Shown here in pieces: positions 48,001 to 60,866 of a DNA stretch of 64,000 bases. Position numbers and translations under genes: made by a program. This DNA is from Taxillus chinensis (Eukaryota; Streptophyta; Magnoliopsida; Santalales; Loranthaceae): assembly GCA_023512835.1 (NCBI GenBank), contig JAKCVP010000344.1, positions 63,501-127,500 on the forward strand. The letters are read 5' to 3'. Numbering within the stretch: the first letter of the stretch is position 1; each line of letters opens with the position of its first letter. Below the pieces are notes generated by a model. That model saw only the letters and a list, made by a program, of their open reading frames with translations, was not told the origin of the DNA and made no database searches.

Positions 48001-50218
48001 AACCTCTATACTAGTGTAAAACAAGTGTCTAAAAAGAAAAAAGGTATATAAACCCTACCCTGCTTCAAGATTGCATATCTCATAACGGGCAGCAGAATGC
48101 ATTGATTACGCTATTGATTTACTCTCTTACAGAATTGTACAGGGAAATCCTTACTTAATTCTCTATAAGAGATGCCAAATAGACGAACTCAATAAAGAGA
48201 TGCTGGAAAGGTCTCTCCTCTGAACAACAAGAGTATAACTGCTTGAAGTGGAGCACTACTCGAATCGATAGAACCACCAGGGGACGCAAAATCGGAGATC
48301 GTAGCATTGCTTTCAGTCTTGTCAAGTGTACAGACTCTTCAAAAAGTATTTATGAGCCCATAAAGGAACGAGAATCCTCCCACGATTGGTTTGTATGGAT
48401 TGTTTTCCGGTGTGATACTGGGGTTGACTTACCGGAATTAGACACTTTCTTTGTATAAGATGCTAGCACTTTTCCACTTGAAACTCTGTAGGAGAGGGGC
48501 GCCAGCGGCCTATGGATAAGGTTCTATAAACTCGGAAGATCGTTCATCTCTCTTATTGTGTGCTTTGTTGGAAGTCGAAGGTGCTATTGGATCCGCGCGG
48601 TATTCCTTGAATCGAGAGTTGAGTCCAGCTGTTCCGACCTCTTTCAAAAGAGAGCTTTCCAGTTGTGTTGGTATTCTTCCATCTCTAAAAAAACGATACA
48701 TACACCTAGGGGAGGGAGGGCTACATACACGTTTATTACGAAAGTAAGAGAGAAGTGAAAGCGAGTTCTGCTTACGATACTAGACCCGATCGGCGAGTTA
48801 TGGGTTCTCCGGCCGTACAATCATACGCGATACGGCAACGGCATCAGTCTCTGCGCATCCAAAACACGTAAGTGGAAATACAGAGCTCTTGTTTCCGCTT
48901 CCGCTTCCGGTTACTCATAGCGGAGAGTCTACACGTTTGGGTTTCGGGGCAGCGAATAGAGTGCACTTCCACCCATATCTCGCGTCACGTACTAGGGTGG
49001 TGCTACCTACTCTGTCTTCCAGGCAATAAGAGTGGGGTGGTATACGCGCAAGCACACACACACACACCCGTTCACCCACTCCGAATACAAGACTCGTAGG
49101 GTAGGGTAGACCATCCACTCCGGAGATTTCACTTCGTAATCCCTAAACAATTCTTTTTTGAGTCAATACACACATACAGGTGTTGGGTCCTATTCAGTCC
49201 GGATCGAATCGCCTAGCCTTCGCTCTATACTTCTCTCTTCGATCTCTGTTGAAAGACAGCATTGTTACCTACCTGACTAAAGCCAGTGTTCCGTAATCCC
49301 AAGCTCCGGACATCTAGCTCCAGAAACCGAATTGTGTGTGCCCGATGGGTCTATACTTCTGTATTTGATCTGTTGAAAGACAGCATTGTTTTGTAGCTCT
49401 ACGTACCCCGCGAGCGTCCAACACTGCTTTCGGCGGAATTGCTAAGAGAATCTCCAGTGGTTTGCTGTGCTGTGCTCTCAAAATGTGCCTTGGAGATCCG
49501 CTCTATTATGATTTTCCGGGTGGGACTGTCATGGCTTGAAGAGTAACTGCATTGGACCGACCATATCTGAAAGTCTGTCTCGGTATCGCCCGGTACAACT
49601 CTTGAACTGCGGAGGTTGCAAGCACAGCGGCAACACAACAAGAGCTAGATGCCGGAACCTCTAGTACTAGTGCTTTCTCTTCTAGAAAAACAAGAGACTG
49701 ACTATAGGCGGCAGTCATACGCCGGTGCTCAAGAGCTACTCTTTCGATCTGTTGAAATCCATATGCTTTTTCTTTCTGACTCCCGATTCCATTTCATAGG
49801 CTCCGCTGTCAGAATAGTCTCCGCTGCATAGTCTCGTACGTTCACCCACTCCGGATACAAGTACCGTCCATTCCCATACGGTTTCCCCCAGCCGTATCAC
49901 CCGAAGCCTTCCCCAAAGCTCCGGTAGTACACCTGTCATGCTGTTACACCGTATTCCGGGCACACTCAACAATGTGAAAGAACACGCTAATTACACATGA
50001 AATGGTAACTGAAAGCTACTTGACACATTACATGGTAACAGAAAGCTCAGTAATGACACATGACATGGTAACTGAAGAGCCCGGAGCGTAACCCGGAGAA
50101 ATCGCTACCCTGTTTCCAGTACTGTCCAGTATGCTACTGTCCTGTCCTTTCCAGTACTGTCCTGTATGCTACTGTCCAGTCCAGATACCGAGCCTTTCTC
50201 TCGTTAAGTGCTTTCAGT
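45024..50218 (+). repeat. 5.2-kb direct repeat 1, copy B
   Basis: Second copy of 8-5194. Its left junction cuts in at GCGATCTCTTTCAG and its right end at CTTTCAGT. It contains no recognisable gene. It includes the same two tandem arrays near its right end. At 49243-49252 and 49363-49374 it differs from copy A by clustered changes that both introduce CTGTTGAAAG. Confidence 0.97.
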
Positions 50219-52011
50219 GAAGTTGGGAGTGAGCGCTTTTGAGAAAACCCTCCTCTCTCTCTCTCTCAACAGGGAAGGGGACAGGAGAGATCTAACTGTA
50301 AGGAAGCAAGTGTCTCTCAGGGAGGTTCAAAAGAGAATTACGTTGCGCCATCCAGAGACTGTATGCTTTCAAGGGACCCTCTCGACAAGACTCTATGCAG
50401 CAGAGAGCAGACTTGATGACGTGCGGATGCAATACCTTCCGTATTTCTCTTATAGTGGAAAAGGAGGTTTCCCCGGAAAGCAAAGTCCAGCCCGACCCGA
50501 TAGGTTGTTCTCATGCGAGCTCTGAAAGCACCTGTTCTCTAAGCCAACCCAGAGCTCCCGAAACGAAAGGCGTGCACGGCGGAATGTGCACTTCAAGGAA
50601 AAGAGAGGTATACTTGTCAATAGACAACTCTGACTCCAGTCTCTTCAGTACCACTTGGAAAAGGAAATGCTGCGACTGGTGCTTTCCCAATAGGAGGCTC
50701 TCCCTTGAAAGCAGACACTTCCCTCCTTTTAGAGTGTTCTTTTTGGAACGAGTGAAACAGAGAATCTCTATAGCTCGACGAGAGATGACATCGGTTACTC
50801 ATAGCGGAGAGTAGTACACAAGAGGCTACCCCGTACGGCGGAAACACCTCTTCCAACACACGCACAGTAAAACCCGCGAGATTTCATAAGAGAGTTGGGG
50901 CGGCGCGTCTGTCATTCAAAACAAAAGCCGAATTGGGAAAAGAGGCAGCAATGAATGGCTCGTATTGTCGATAGGAGAAGGTGTAGCGAATTACCTCCCG
51001 AATCAGATACCTTTGGGCCGCGTATTCTCTTGTATTGTGTACTGTCCAGTCCCATAATAGATATCCCGTTTTCCCTGAGTCGCCTATAGACTGCTGCTGC
51101 TCTGACGCCCTTCGTAACTCTCCTATTAGCGGGGTTTGGGTGCTCTATTTTACTTGCTGGATTGGCGACCATCATCCGAAAGGCGATACGACGGGATCTA
51201 TGCTCTCTGTCAGTAAAGTCTGGGCTAGAACTCTCCTTCAAATCTGGACTTTTATTGGTGGTCGGTACCCTATCCTCCAAAAGTGCTCCATCTTCAATAG
51301 AGCTATTGCTGTCGTCGGACCGCTCACTCCTAGAAACGCGGTTTTAACAATTGTGCGTGTGACCATATCCATAGCGACAATATCACAGGGAAGGGTTTGT
51401 TGGCTCTCTTATAGAGTCTTTAACAACCAGAAAAGAGAGCAGCCAGAGTACCAGTATTAAAGAGCGAAGCGAGAACTGCTAACTAAAACTCTAAGAAAAG
51501 CTTGTATCCGAATTCGACAAATGAAACAACAGTGGGGCCGCCAGACGCCTATTCGTTAAGAAAACTCTTTATAGTGCTTATACAGTAAAACAGGTAGCTC
51601 ATAAAGTTGCTGCCATGCTTCCCTTGCGTCCGTTTGACTTTGATCCCGCGCGAGACCAGACAGACCTCTCTTACAAAGATACTAGCACCTCCGACCGACA
51701 CTCTTTCAAAAAGAACAGCTCTCTAGTAACATAGAAAATGCTGGGCTGTACGATGTATGCATTAGAGCGCAGTCGCAGTTTAACCATACAGTTTGCGGCC
51801 GACTTGGTCTACAAGACATCAAATCCGTGTAGTGTATAGCGAAACCTTTCTTTGTTGGCTTCACGGAAAAGGTACGTACCCTTTCTTCTCTAGAGCACAT
51901 CCCCCCAGTTTCGGAGGTCTCCCACTATTCGGAATACTCTTGCTGCTAAAACGAGTTCTGTTGTTTCCTCTTCAAGAGCTAGCAGCCCCTCTCAAGAAAG
52001 ACACCACACTA
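50219..52011. other. Spacer upstream of sdh3
   Basis: 1.8 kb without a recognisable gene. It includes the second copy of the 34-bp CATAAGAGA block (50871-50904). Open frames up to about 140 codons (50395-50814, 51035-51460) resemble nothing known. Confidence 0.6.
50871..50904 (+). promoter_or_regulatory. 34-bp repeated block with a CRTA-type promoter word, copy 2
   Basis: Identical to 22464-22497, with CATAAGAGA at the same place. sdh3 begins 1.1 kb downstream on the same strand, which is possible but far for a promoter. Weak as a functional call. Confidence 0.3.
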
Positions 52012-52249
52012 ATGAATCTCCTTCGCCCGTTATCTCCTCATCTTCCGAATTATACGCCACAGCTCACTTCGACGTTTCCAATTGTCCATAGAATCTCCGG
52101 GGCTTTCCTAGCAACTCTAGTTTTGTTTCTTCTTCTTCTTCTTAAATTAGTTATCTATCACCTATGATTTTTACCCATTCAACTCTCTTCTGAAACGCGC
52201 ATCAAAATCCCCGTACTCTGCCCTCCCAGTGCTTGCTTGCTTGCTTTGA
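52012..52249 (+). pseudogene. sdh3: sdh3, succinate dehydrogenase cytochrome b subunit, frameshifted
   Basis: Begins with ATG: MNLLRPLSPHLPNYTPQL, then TSTFPIVHRISGAFLATLV, the clear N-terminus of the complex II membrane anchor SDH3, whose Ser/His-rich HRISG motif contacts haem and quinone. The first membrane helix follows (LFLLLLLKLVI). The frame meets TGA at 52165-52167, giving only 51 aa. Shifting one base at about 52158 lets similarity continue briefly (TYDFYPFNSLLK, where the family has TYENFYQFFFYSSK) to a stop at 52247. The downstream half with the second haem region is not recognisable. The full family length is about 108 aa, so this is probably a decaying gene; sdh3 is often transferred to the nucleus in plants. 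Confidence 0.88.
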
Positions 52250-55200
52250 ATGGTTCGAATCCGGTGTCTTCTCCAGCAGCAGTATGCAGTATACGGTTTT
52301 TTGTATTAACTTCTTGCCTTTGGGTTTGGGTCCGGGACATCGAGTTGTTAGTAGCACAGAGAGCATCTCGACAACTACGGCACCCGTAACGAATCGAGTG
52401 TATCAAGTGGCACATTACATTCTCTTTCCGCTCTATACCTGGGCATGGCAGCACCTTATTCTGCTTTCAGGTAAAAGCTGTTGTTTCGGAACTATAGAAT
52501 AGAAAAATCGTATACGAGATCCAACTCCCGGAATTTCTTGACTTATAGAGTTTTGGCCGCTGTCTTAACCGATATGGCAACCATGCGAAACGCGGACGAC
52601 ACAGGTTCTTCTCAACACAACTCTCCCAGACACTTCCGATAAACTTATTAAACACGTATACGGTTCGAAAGCCGCTCTTTATCCAACAAGCAGAGTAGAG
52701 AGTGCTGCTTTTAAGACAGTCTGTTTCCGGAATCGAGTGGCGCCGGGCGGGATCTATGCTCTCTGCTTTCGGCGGATACCCAAAGGCTCGGAATGCAACA
52801 CTATTTCCAGAGTCTCTAGTCAGAATGAACTCAAGCGTTTTCCATCCAACTACAGCGAGTTCCGGTCCTATAGTGTGTACTCTCTCTTCTCTTATAGTGC
52901 CGAAATGGGTCCGCTGCCTCTCCTAAATGTAGTTGCCTTCACTCGATAAAATGCAATTGTCTTAAGAGATGTACGGGTTTCTGACTCTTCGCTGTCTACC
53001 CAAAGCTCTACGCGATTACTTGGGTACCCATTGCCTTATACTCTCTCTTTCTCTCTAGATTCGTTAAAAGAGCATGCATATCTATCTCTTCTCCGGACTC
53101 AACTGCTTCTGTCTTATAGGCGATACGGTACTCTGCTCTCCGAATGGCTCGTATTTCAAGATCCCAAGTCCCCGCCCCACAACCAAAAGCGGCTTGCTGG
53201 ACCGTACCTTTCCGTGAGTAGAAGCGATTCGCAATCGATATGTATGGAAAAGACCTACTTCTTCTCGGAGTTTCGGAGCCAGCTCAACCAACAATAGACT
53301 ACCGTTCGATTCGATAGACTCCCGGGGTACACTCTTGGTGGGGGGAGCTTCCCGTGTCTCTTCGAGCTTGTAGTAGAGCCTTGCTTACTCGACTTTTCCG
53401 GAATAGTAGTATACACAAGGTAGCACGGATACGCTCCGGCGCACTGCTTCTTCGCTCTTTATTCCGAGTCCCCCCCGCTGCAGAGTGGTCGATGTTCCAG
53501 AGAGTTGAGTAACAGCAAACAGGTGACCTACTAGTGCACTCTCTGTTTGGAGGATTCAACAAGCCACGTTTCTGTCAGGCCGATAGGTAATCCCGTGGTG
53601 AAGAGCATCATCCGAAGTAGAGCATATTCAGCTGAAAGATATGGATGCTTTGAATTCGGCACTATACTATAAGAGAAGAGAGAGTCCCGCGGCATCGACG
53701 ACAGCAGGTTTGAAAGTGTGCAACACACCCAAGGGAGCAAAACACAGTAGGTACGCTTCGGAAACACGGTAGAGGAGGGAGACTGTGCTAGGGTAACCAA
53801 CACTGACCAACGAAAGTTGCTATCTCTTGTTGGGTCGTATACGCTCTCTTATGAAATACAGGCAGCCTAACAGACTTACAAGCAAACCTGAAAGTCATAG
53901 TGTACCCCGCTATACTCCGAGCACCCGATTCCAGCCTCGCAAGTCTAGCACTGCCTAGAGCTATCTATGAGTTACGGGAACCCGAGCTTTCGGACTAGGT
54001 GTTTCGGCCCGATTGGGTAGGCTCTGTATAGGTTTGGATACCCTTACTTGCGAGAGCTTCCAAGACAGGGTTGCATTCCGAGTCTTACGTGACCGTGCCC
54101 CCCGTATAGTGTTCGGATCCCCTAGCACAGTAGATACGGTACACCCAGTTTGGCTACATCGGATAGTAGCAGTCCCATCTGCCATCAGTGTTTCCAAGAG
54201 ATACTCTACTCTGCCAGATGCCTTATCCTGCTTTTCCAATCATATCATACGGTGCGGTGCGTCTTGGATGTGTTTCCAATGGTAGTGTCCAACACAAGAG
54301 GTCCAACCCCGGCTCTATCCGAACTAGATGCACAGTGAACCGCGTATCGTCTTTCGGAATGCAACACGCGATCATACAGTGTTCTAGCTGCCTCCGGAAT
54401 TCGTAACACCACGCTCAAAAGAGACACCCTAGAATGCGCCTACTACCGATAGGCTCGATGGACGACCAACAACAAAGGATTACCTGTCGTTCCGAAAGCA
54501 AGTGTACAACAAAGGCATCGACGATAGGCGAACTGAAAGACTACATAATCGGAGTCTTTGCTTTTATGAAACGCTAAGCAAGGTGCCAGACCCGCCCATG
54601 GTGCGGCAGAAAGAGTCTAGTATAGACCACCCTAAGACCCAACTCCAACGGCAATGTAACGTGTTTCGACCCGACTACTTGCGAAAGGTAAAGCAGTTCT
54701 CGGAATCGGTTAGGCATCTTAGAGTATCTTTCATGGAGAGTGTCATAACGCACAGTCTTGAACTGGACTTTGGGACAGCAAGAGCGGTGAAAGCAGACTT
54801 TCCATTCCATAAGTAAGCAAGTCGCCACGCCGACCCAGTAGCCTCGAAAGTAAGGGTGTTGTCTCTTTATCAAGACTAGAGTCTATTTCATTCGGTGTTG
54901 CTGGAGTCTCCCCAGTAGCCTTTGCTCTCGAATGTGTTGGGTGTCCACATTCCATGGACGAGGTTGGAGACACAGTGAACGACTCGAGTACAGAATTCTC
55001 GGAAGAGAGCTGGTAGGTACACCAATGTACTTTTCGAAGCCTCTCTTATAGAGTAGATACCCTGGACTCCTCCGGCATTACGTGCATACCTGACATAGGG
55101 TGGGAACTCTCTATTGACTCTGAAAGAGACAGCGAACTCGCCTATTTCCCGAGTATCTCCACTATTAGTATGCTTTGGGGTGTCGACAGACCTCTCAAGT

Positions 55201-58128
55201 CCAGCTGTCAAGTCTAGCGCTCGGTCCCTAAGCCTTGCTTTACAGAGTGTCAGAGCCCAAACATTTGTACCAGCAAAAACGACTGGCCCCGGGTAGTCTC
55301 TATGTCGCAAGACGCAGTTTGGCTCGGTGCTGCTTTCAAGTGTGTCACACACTCTGCAGAAACACACATCTTGTTTGGGGAAGCTACGAATCCGGCATTA
55401 CGGTGTCATTGTCCCCCGCCCCGACTGGACTCTTATTCCGAGTTTCATCCAGCTAGCTATAGTGTTTTGGAAACAGACACAGCTTCAAACAAAGAGTTCA
55501 CTTCTACTCTATATAGACGGGAAGTGCATTTGTATACAATGGAGCTAGCACTTCCAGCAACCTATAAGACAGCAGCGCTCGCCCCAGCTCTTTCCATTGG
55601 GTTGTTCCGAACCCTAACGTAAACCACTATCGTCACGACTAGCGTCAAGTTAAGAGACGCAGCCCCGAAACACCATGCGTACGGGAATCGCGAAGCGAAT
55701 GCGCATCTATCAAGTATCCTTCCAGTACAGAATCGATCAGGCCTACGGGTGGTTTCTCCTCGATTTCGTGTCTCCTTTATAGGACTTACGAAAGCATCGG
55801 GCCCGAACCTGTCTTCTCTAACTGGTGGAAAGCCAGACATGTCCATGCATAGGCGTACGCAATTCCATGGGGCTCTAACGAGTTGCTAGGGTTGCTAAAG
55901 TAGACATTGGGTTCACCCTGTCACTTCCGCAATCTATACTACTAGCGTCTTCTGCGCGTTATCGAAATGTGTATCGGGACCGGAAGGGTTGCTTTCAGTC
56001 TTGTCCCGTTCCTATTTCTTGAGTTGGTGTCACATCTCAGACTCGTATAAGAAAGTGCACCTAACGATTTAGGCGGACATGCAAGCATGCACATATTGGA
56101 TGGCTACTCTTACCTTTGCTAGATCCCTTCCACGTAACTGCGCTCGGAGACAGACGAGAAGTGGACCCTGGGCCCGACCAAGCGGAAACATTGCATTCAT
56201 AGGAACCTCTTTCAACAGATATCAGGTGATGCTATGAGCCCGTAGGCCGCCGGACACATGTTCGATTAGCTGCCCGGGGTCCAGGCAAGTCCATTACCAA
56301 GAGCTAAAGAGACCACTCCGCGGAAACCACTCGATCCTCTGACTTCGCTTTCAACGACCCACGCATATACTATCTCTATACGAACTCACGACAGTGATCG
56401 AGATAACGCCTATTGCTATGGTATCTTCCGGATTTCCGAATACTGGTCCTTTAAGAAGTAATGATTGGAAGCCCGATGGACCTTGCAAAGTAGAGTCATA
56501 ACCAGTGTATAACAGTCGCTACCGGGACCTATCCTGGATCCTCTAGTTTCTAAAATATCCGTCTGATCTCGGGGCTATTTGAGTTCTTGGAAGTCCCTAG
56601 CGGATCTCGATTCTGTCTCGCCAAAAGCTCAAATATACTAGTAATATTACCACAATGGAAGGTCCGTTGACCTCGAGGTTAGCCGTAATGTTAGAAGCTC
56701 CGCTAGACTCTTATCCATTGAGCGAGAGCCTTTCCACATCACTATGCGCACGGATGTCATACCGGAGAGGTGGACTACCTACGCCCGGCCCTTCGGAAAC
56801 CTTTCTTGCACGCCTCCGTACCTCTTTACAACAACCAGATAACAGAGTGGTACTCACACACATGTTGTCGTCCTCTTGCGGCCGTATCGTAACCCGAGTT
56901 CCTTGGGACACCACCTCTTTTGGGATTCGTGACTCAAGCCGACATTCCGCTTCCGCTTCGTACAAGATCTCTCCGGTGCTTCCCTTTAGTTGAGGGAGCT
57001 AGCGATAGAGTCATTTCTCCCTCATACGAGAGTGCTTGGACTGCTTGGAACATTACTGTTTGCTGGCATTGAAACATCATGCCGTTCGATTACGAAAACC
57101 CACCGTGCGGTTAAGCGTAGGTTATCCGGTTGCCCGAAATGCTTTGTTGACGCAACCTCGTAACTTGCCTTGCGGTTTCCGAGTCTAGTCTCTGTTTTGT
57201 GTACATCTCGAAAGTGCTGTTTCGCCTTCCGCTTTCTATAGTGTCCCCTTGGAAAAGAGTGGCAACACTACCCTTTTCGGTTCGGGTCCACCTCTCGTCT
57301 GACATCCGGTTCGGGTCCAGAGTGCTTCCCTCTCCTAGTATAGAAGGCTGGGTTCCACTCCCAAATGTGTGCCATCCACTCTATTCGGAACACTGGAGTC
57401 TCTCGCGTAATCGATTCTCTCCAGTACAGGTAACACCTGCAATAGATATCCGGTGCTTCACTCCGCATCGCCTAAAGCACTCTTCTCTCGGGATTTCATA
57501 GAGTATGTTTCTGCTTGGCATCAAATCTCTCTGGTTTCTCGGTAGGGTAGGTAGTACTGTTCCATTTTCCGAAAAGCCCCAACTCTGTAGGTCTGTCTCC
57601 GATCCCAAGAGTCTCTAGCAGCCAAACAGAGAGTTCCCCCTAGCATAAGTTAACAAGAGTGTGTCTAACCTATTAAACGAAATTGAGTATTTGAAACCGC
57701 GAAAAGGCGCATATGCCACTTTGAGTCCCGACTGTTAGAGTGCTATAGAGTGTTCTCAGTCTCTATCAAGTATCCTTCCAGAGCCCGAATCGATGTCGGG
57801 TGTTTCAGACAACAAGTAAGCCGGCCGCTTAAAACGCAACATGCAGAGCTCGCGGAAGAAAAGCACTAGTGCTGGAGATCGGGTGTTTCATGTCTGTCTT
57901 AAGAGACGCCTGAAAGTATTGTCTCATAGTATTATGGCGCGGAAAGCGGGGACTGAGAATCGCTAGAACACCCATAGGGGAGAGTCGAGTGTACTCTTTT
58001 TTGAGAGCTCTTATACCGGTAGCGGAAATAGAGCATATAGAGCTGTACTCTCTGCTGGAGTTTTCCGGGGTTGCAGCATTTCCGACACAACTTCCCGTTC
58101 AGTTGCTAAAGTAAGAGAGCTCTTTCTA
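52250..58128. other. Non-coding tract between sdh3 and atp4
   Basis: 5.9 kb in which I recognise no exon, tRNA or rRNA on either strand. Frames of 100-159 codons (54888-55367 minus, 55302-55622 plus, 56655-56993 plus) have no familiar motifs. The part from about 55900 to 56650 has fewer CT/GA words than the rest of the spacer, suggesting a different origin. Confidence 0.55.
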
Positions 58129-58698
58129 ATGATATTGAGTTCAACGAATACGAAGGCTATTAAGATGAGGTTATTGGCTGCGATTCCATCTCTTTTAGCA
58201 TCAAATTCAAAGAAGATCTCAATCTATAATGAAGAAATGCTAGTAGCTCGTTGTTTTATAGGCTTTTGCATTTTAATAAAGAGTTTAGGTAATACTTTAA
58301 AAGTGACTCTCGACGGGAGAATCCAGGCTATTAAGGAAGAATCGCAGCAATTCCCTAACGAAGTAGTTCCTCCGGAAGCAAATGAAAAACAACGAGTACT
58401 TAGGATAAGCTTGAAAATATGTGGCACCGTTTTAGAAGCATTACCAATTGAACGCTTTGCGCCTCAGTGCGAAAAGACAGTGAAAGCGTTGTTATGCCGA
58501 AACCTAAACGTTAAGTCAGCAACAATCCATAACGCAACTTCTTACCGTCGCAGCCATCTTAAGGACGATATAGTAAAAGGGTTTCACTTCTTAGTGAGTT
58601 CAAGAGTTGTCCCCGGGTGTACTACGTTGGAACTCGTAAGAGAGGGCTTGGTGGTATTAAGATCTTCCCCCAACATCCGGCAGCAACACATTAAGTGA
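58129..58698 (+). CDS. atp4: ATP synthase F0 subunit b (subunit 4)
   Basis: 189 aa from ATG to TGA, within the family's normal length. Recognisable blocks are SKKISIYNEEMLVARCFIG (the membrane-proximal start), SLGNTLKVTLDGRIQAIKEE, SQQFPNEVVPPEANEKQR, RISLKICGTVLEALP, CEKTVKALLCRNLNVKSAT, DDIVKGFHFLVS and LVREGLVVLR near the C-terminus. Subunit b forms the peripheral stalk that holds F1 against the rotor. Compared with other plants there are several single-residue deletions but no frame break. In many plants nad4L follows atp4; here no nad4L is found. A pair of 25-base direct repeats starts 15 bases after the stop. Confidence 0.97.
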   Translation: MILSSTNTKAIKMRLLAAIPSLLASNSKKISIYNEEMLVARCFIGFCILIKSLGNTLKVTLDGRIQAIKEESQQFPNEVVPPEANEKQRVLRISLKICGTVLEALPIERFAPQCEKTVKALLCRNLNVKSATIHNATSYRRSHLKDDIVKGFHFLVSSRVVPGCTTLELVREGLVVLRSSPNIRQQHIK

Positions 58699-59064
58699 TC
58701 TCTATGAGAAATGTTTCCTTTCGCTTCGGCTCTTTTTCATTTAAAACCCCGTAGTAAAGAGGAGCTCCGCGCCCCAGAGTACCTTTTTTTGTGTATTATA
58801 TAGTATATGAAGGAAACGTTTCCTTTCGCTTCGGCTCTTTTTTTGCTGTATGAAAATGCCCTGTTTGAAAAGCCTTTCTTTTTCACGAAGTAGTTGGAGT
58901 CTAGGGTGCGAATCCAATTCCAAAATAGGTAAGCATCCAAAGAGAGAAGGGTTCTCCTTTCATGGTACTTCTCAGAAGTCATTCCACTAAGACAACTCTC
59001 CCGTAAGTAATAGAGGGAGGGTTCACCCCGACCGCATCTCTCTCTCTCTTGTGTGTGTAGAGTG
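58699..59064. other. atp4 3' flank with paired 25-bp repeats
   Basis: GTTTCCTTTCGCTTCGGCTC plus a T-run occurs at 58713-58737 and again at 58818-58842. AGAAATGTTTCC and GAAACGTTTCC just before them add short palindromes. Such 3' elements can define or stabilise plant mitochondrial transcript ends, but that is inference. No gene is seen. Confidence 0.6.
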
Positions 59065-60866
59065 CTCTCTCTCTTGAGCAATAGCTGCACAAACAGTGTC
59101 ATTGCTAGCTCGGCTCAACACACAACACTTCCCCCGGATGTATGCACCTCGCTCCGCGTATAGTGTGCCACTCTCGGAATGCATGCTGGTTGTACACTCT
59201 CCACTTCCGGAGATACTCTCGTACCGAACTCTACTCTGTCTTGTACAAGACACACATTTCAGTTCGAAAGCAGACACTCCAGTAACTATGCATCACATCC
59301 AGATAGCATAGACACATACCAGGCAGAACAGTCAGTAGATCTGCACCACGGGTCCGGCAGATCGATTACTTAAGCTTTCAGTCTGCTTTTCGGTGTCTAT
59401 GTAACACGCAACTGGTCCGATAGGCCTACGCGAGAGTAGAGTGCTCTCTTATTATGGCTAGGCAGGCAAGCCAGCAATCCGTGTTTCGTAAGACTCTCTT
59501 GGTATCTTGTTGCATATCTATGCCAACTCTCTGATTCTCGCCTATCGGAGTATCTCTCTAGGCGATTGGATGGTTGTACCACTCTCGGACTCGGACTCGG
59601 ACCCGGATGTGTCACTCTCTTTGCTAAAGACTTTCAGACAGTGTAGTCAGTCCTTGGATCTCTGCTTTCTGTGTTGGTTACCATCTGCATCCCGTACCGT
59701 TTTATAGATGGTTTTTACTCTTGCATCAAGTATAGTGTTGATTGTGCTAGCTCTATACACTCTGGGTGGGGGGTTGGGCACGCTACATATGCTGTTTCGG
59801 ACCGTGGGCATGGCAGCGATGCAGTTGGCTTACCTCACCACCACTAGACTGAAACGCAGAGAGTGCACTGTTCGAGTCGCCCAGCAGGCCAAGGCACACG
59901 ATACGCGGAGCGAGGTGCATACGTGTTTCAACCGGTAGTACCGGACATGCAGTTGTCCTATGTCCAATGATTGGGTCTGCCACTCCCGATGCCTACCTAG
60001 TCGGTCGGTCGGTCGGTTTGCTTCGATAACGTTACGGGATAGACTCTCTTTCGGTGCGGCTCTCTATCGTTCCGGCCGGGGAGAGAGATTGTGTACCATC
60101 TATCACACGGTACGGGATGCGGATGGTAACTAACGTAAGAATACCGAGAATAGTCTCTAAGAGAGAGACACTCAACAAAGAGTCTGTGTGCCGGCCCGGC
60201 AATGCTTTGAGAGCTCTGGTGTATCTCGCTGACCACTCTCTGGAATCTCTAGTCGGAGTATACCCGGCCGGGGATGGATGTAGACTCTCTGGTTCGCTGT
60301 CGCTTCTGTGTCTGGCATCGACTTTCCCGTGGGTCTGTATATGGTCTGGTAGTGTACTCTCTTAGCGGAATTACCGATACCTGTTGCTGGAGAATCGGAA
60401 GTGCAGGGATGCTCTTTTCGGACTCGTGAAAGCGGAAGAAGCAACTGCATCAGTGCCTAAACACGCTGGCTTTTCACAACAGATAAGACTCAAACCTGTG
60501 GAATTGGGGAACCGTAGCACCGGTAACAGAATGGGTCGCCTCCGATGTTGTCACCGGCCGGAAGAGATGTCTTTGCTCCGCTTGCTGGGGTCAGAGTGTC
60601 TCTTAATAGCAGCATTGGGTGCCCCGAAAAGTACACAACTGGGAAACCGGGGGAGGTTTGTTGGTCTCTTATAGAGATACATGGGGTAGCTATGGATGAG
60701 AGACGTGACAGACTCTGTCATAGATAGGCATGTACACTCGAAGGGGAAGCTCCGAAAGAAGCACAGAAAGTGAACGAGAGTACAGTACAGGCAGCACTTG
60801 GGATGTGATACAGTATCACAGAAGAGATCGAGGGTACGGAACGCTTAAGAGATCGGACGCTTTGAT
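59065..60866 (+). repeat. 1.8-kb direct repeat 2, copy B
   Basis: Second copy of 8947-10748, in the same orientation, 50.1 kb away. It differs from copy A at a handful of one-base indels and at a two-base substitution near 60365. No known gene inside. Confidence 0.97.

Noticed and set aside
52236..52270. T-loop-like GGTTCGAATCC sequence
   Set aside because: No tRNA cloverleaf fits upstream, and the position coincides with the decayed 3' part of sdh3.
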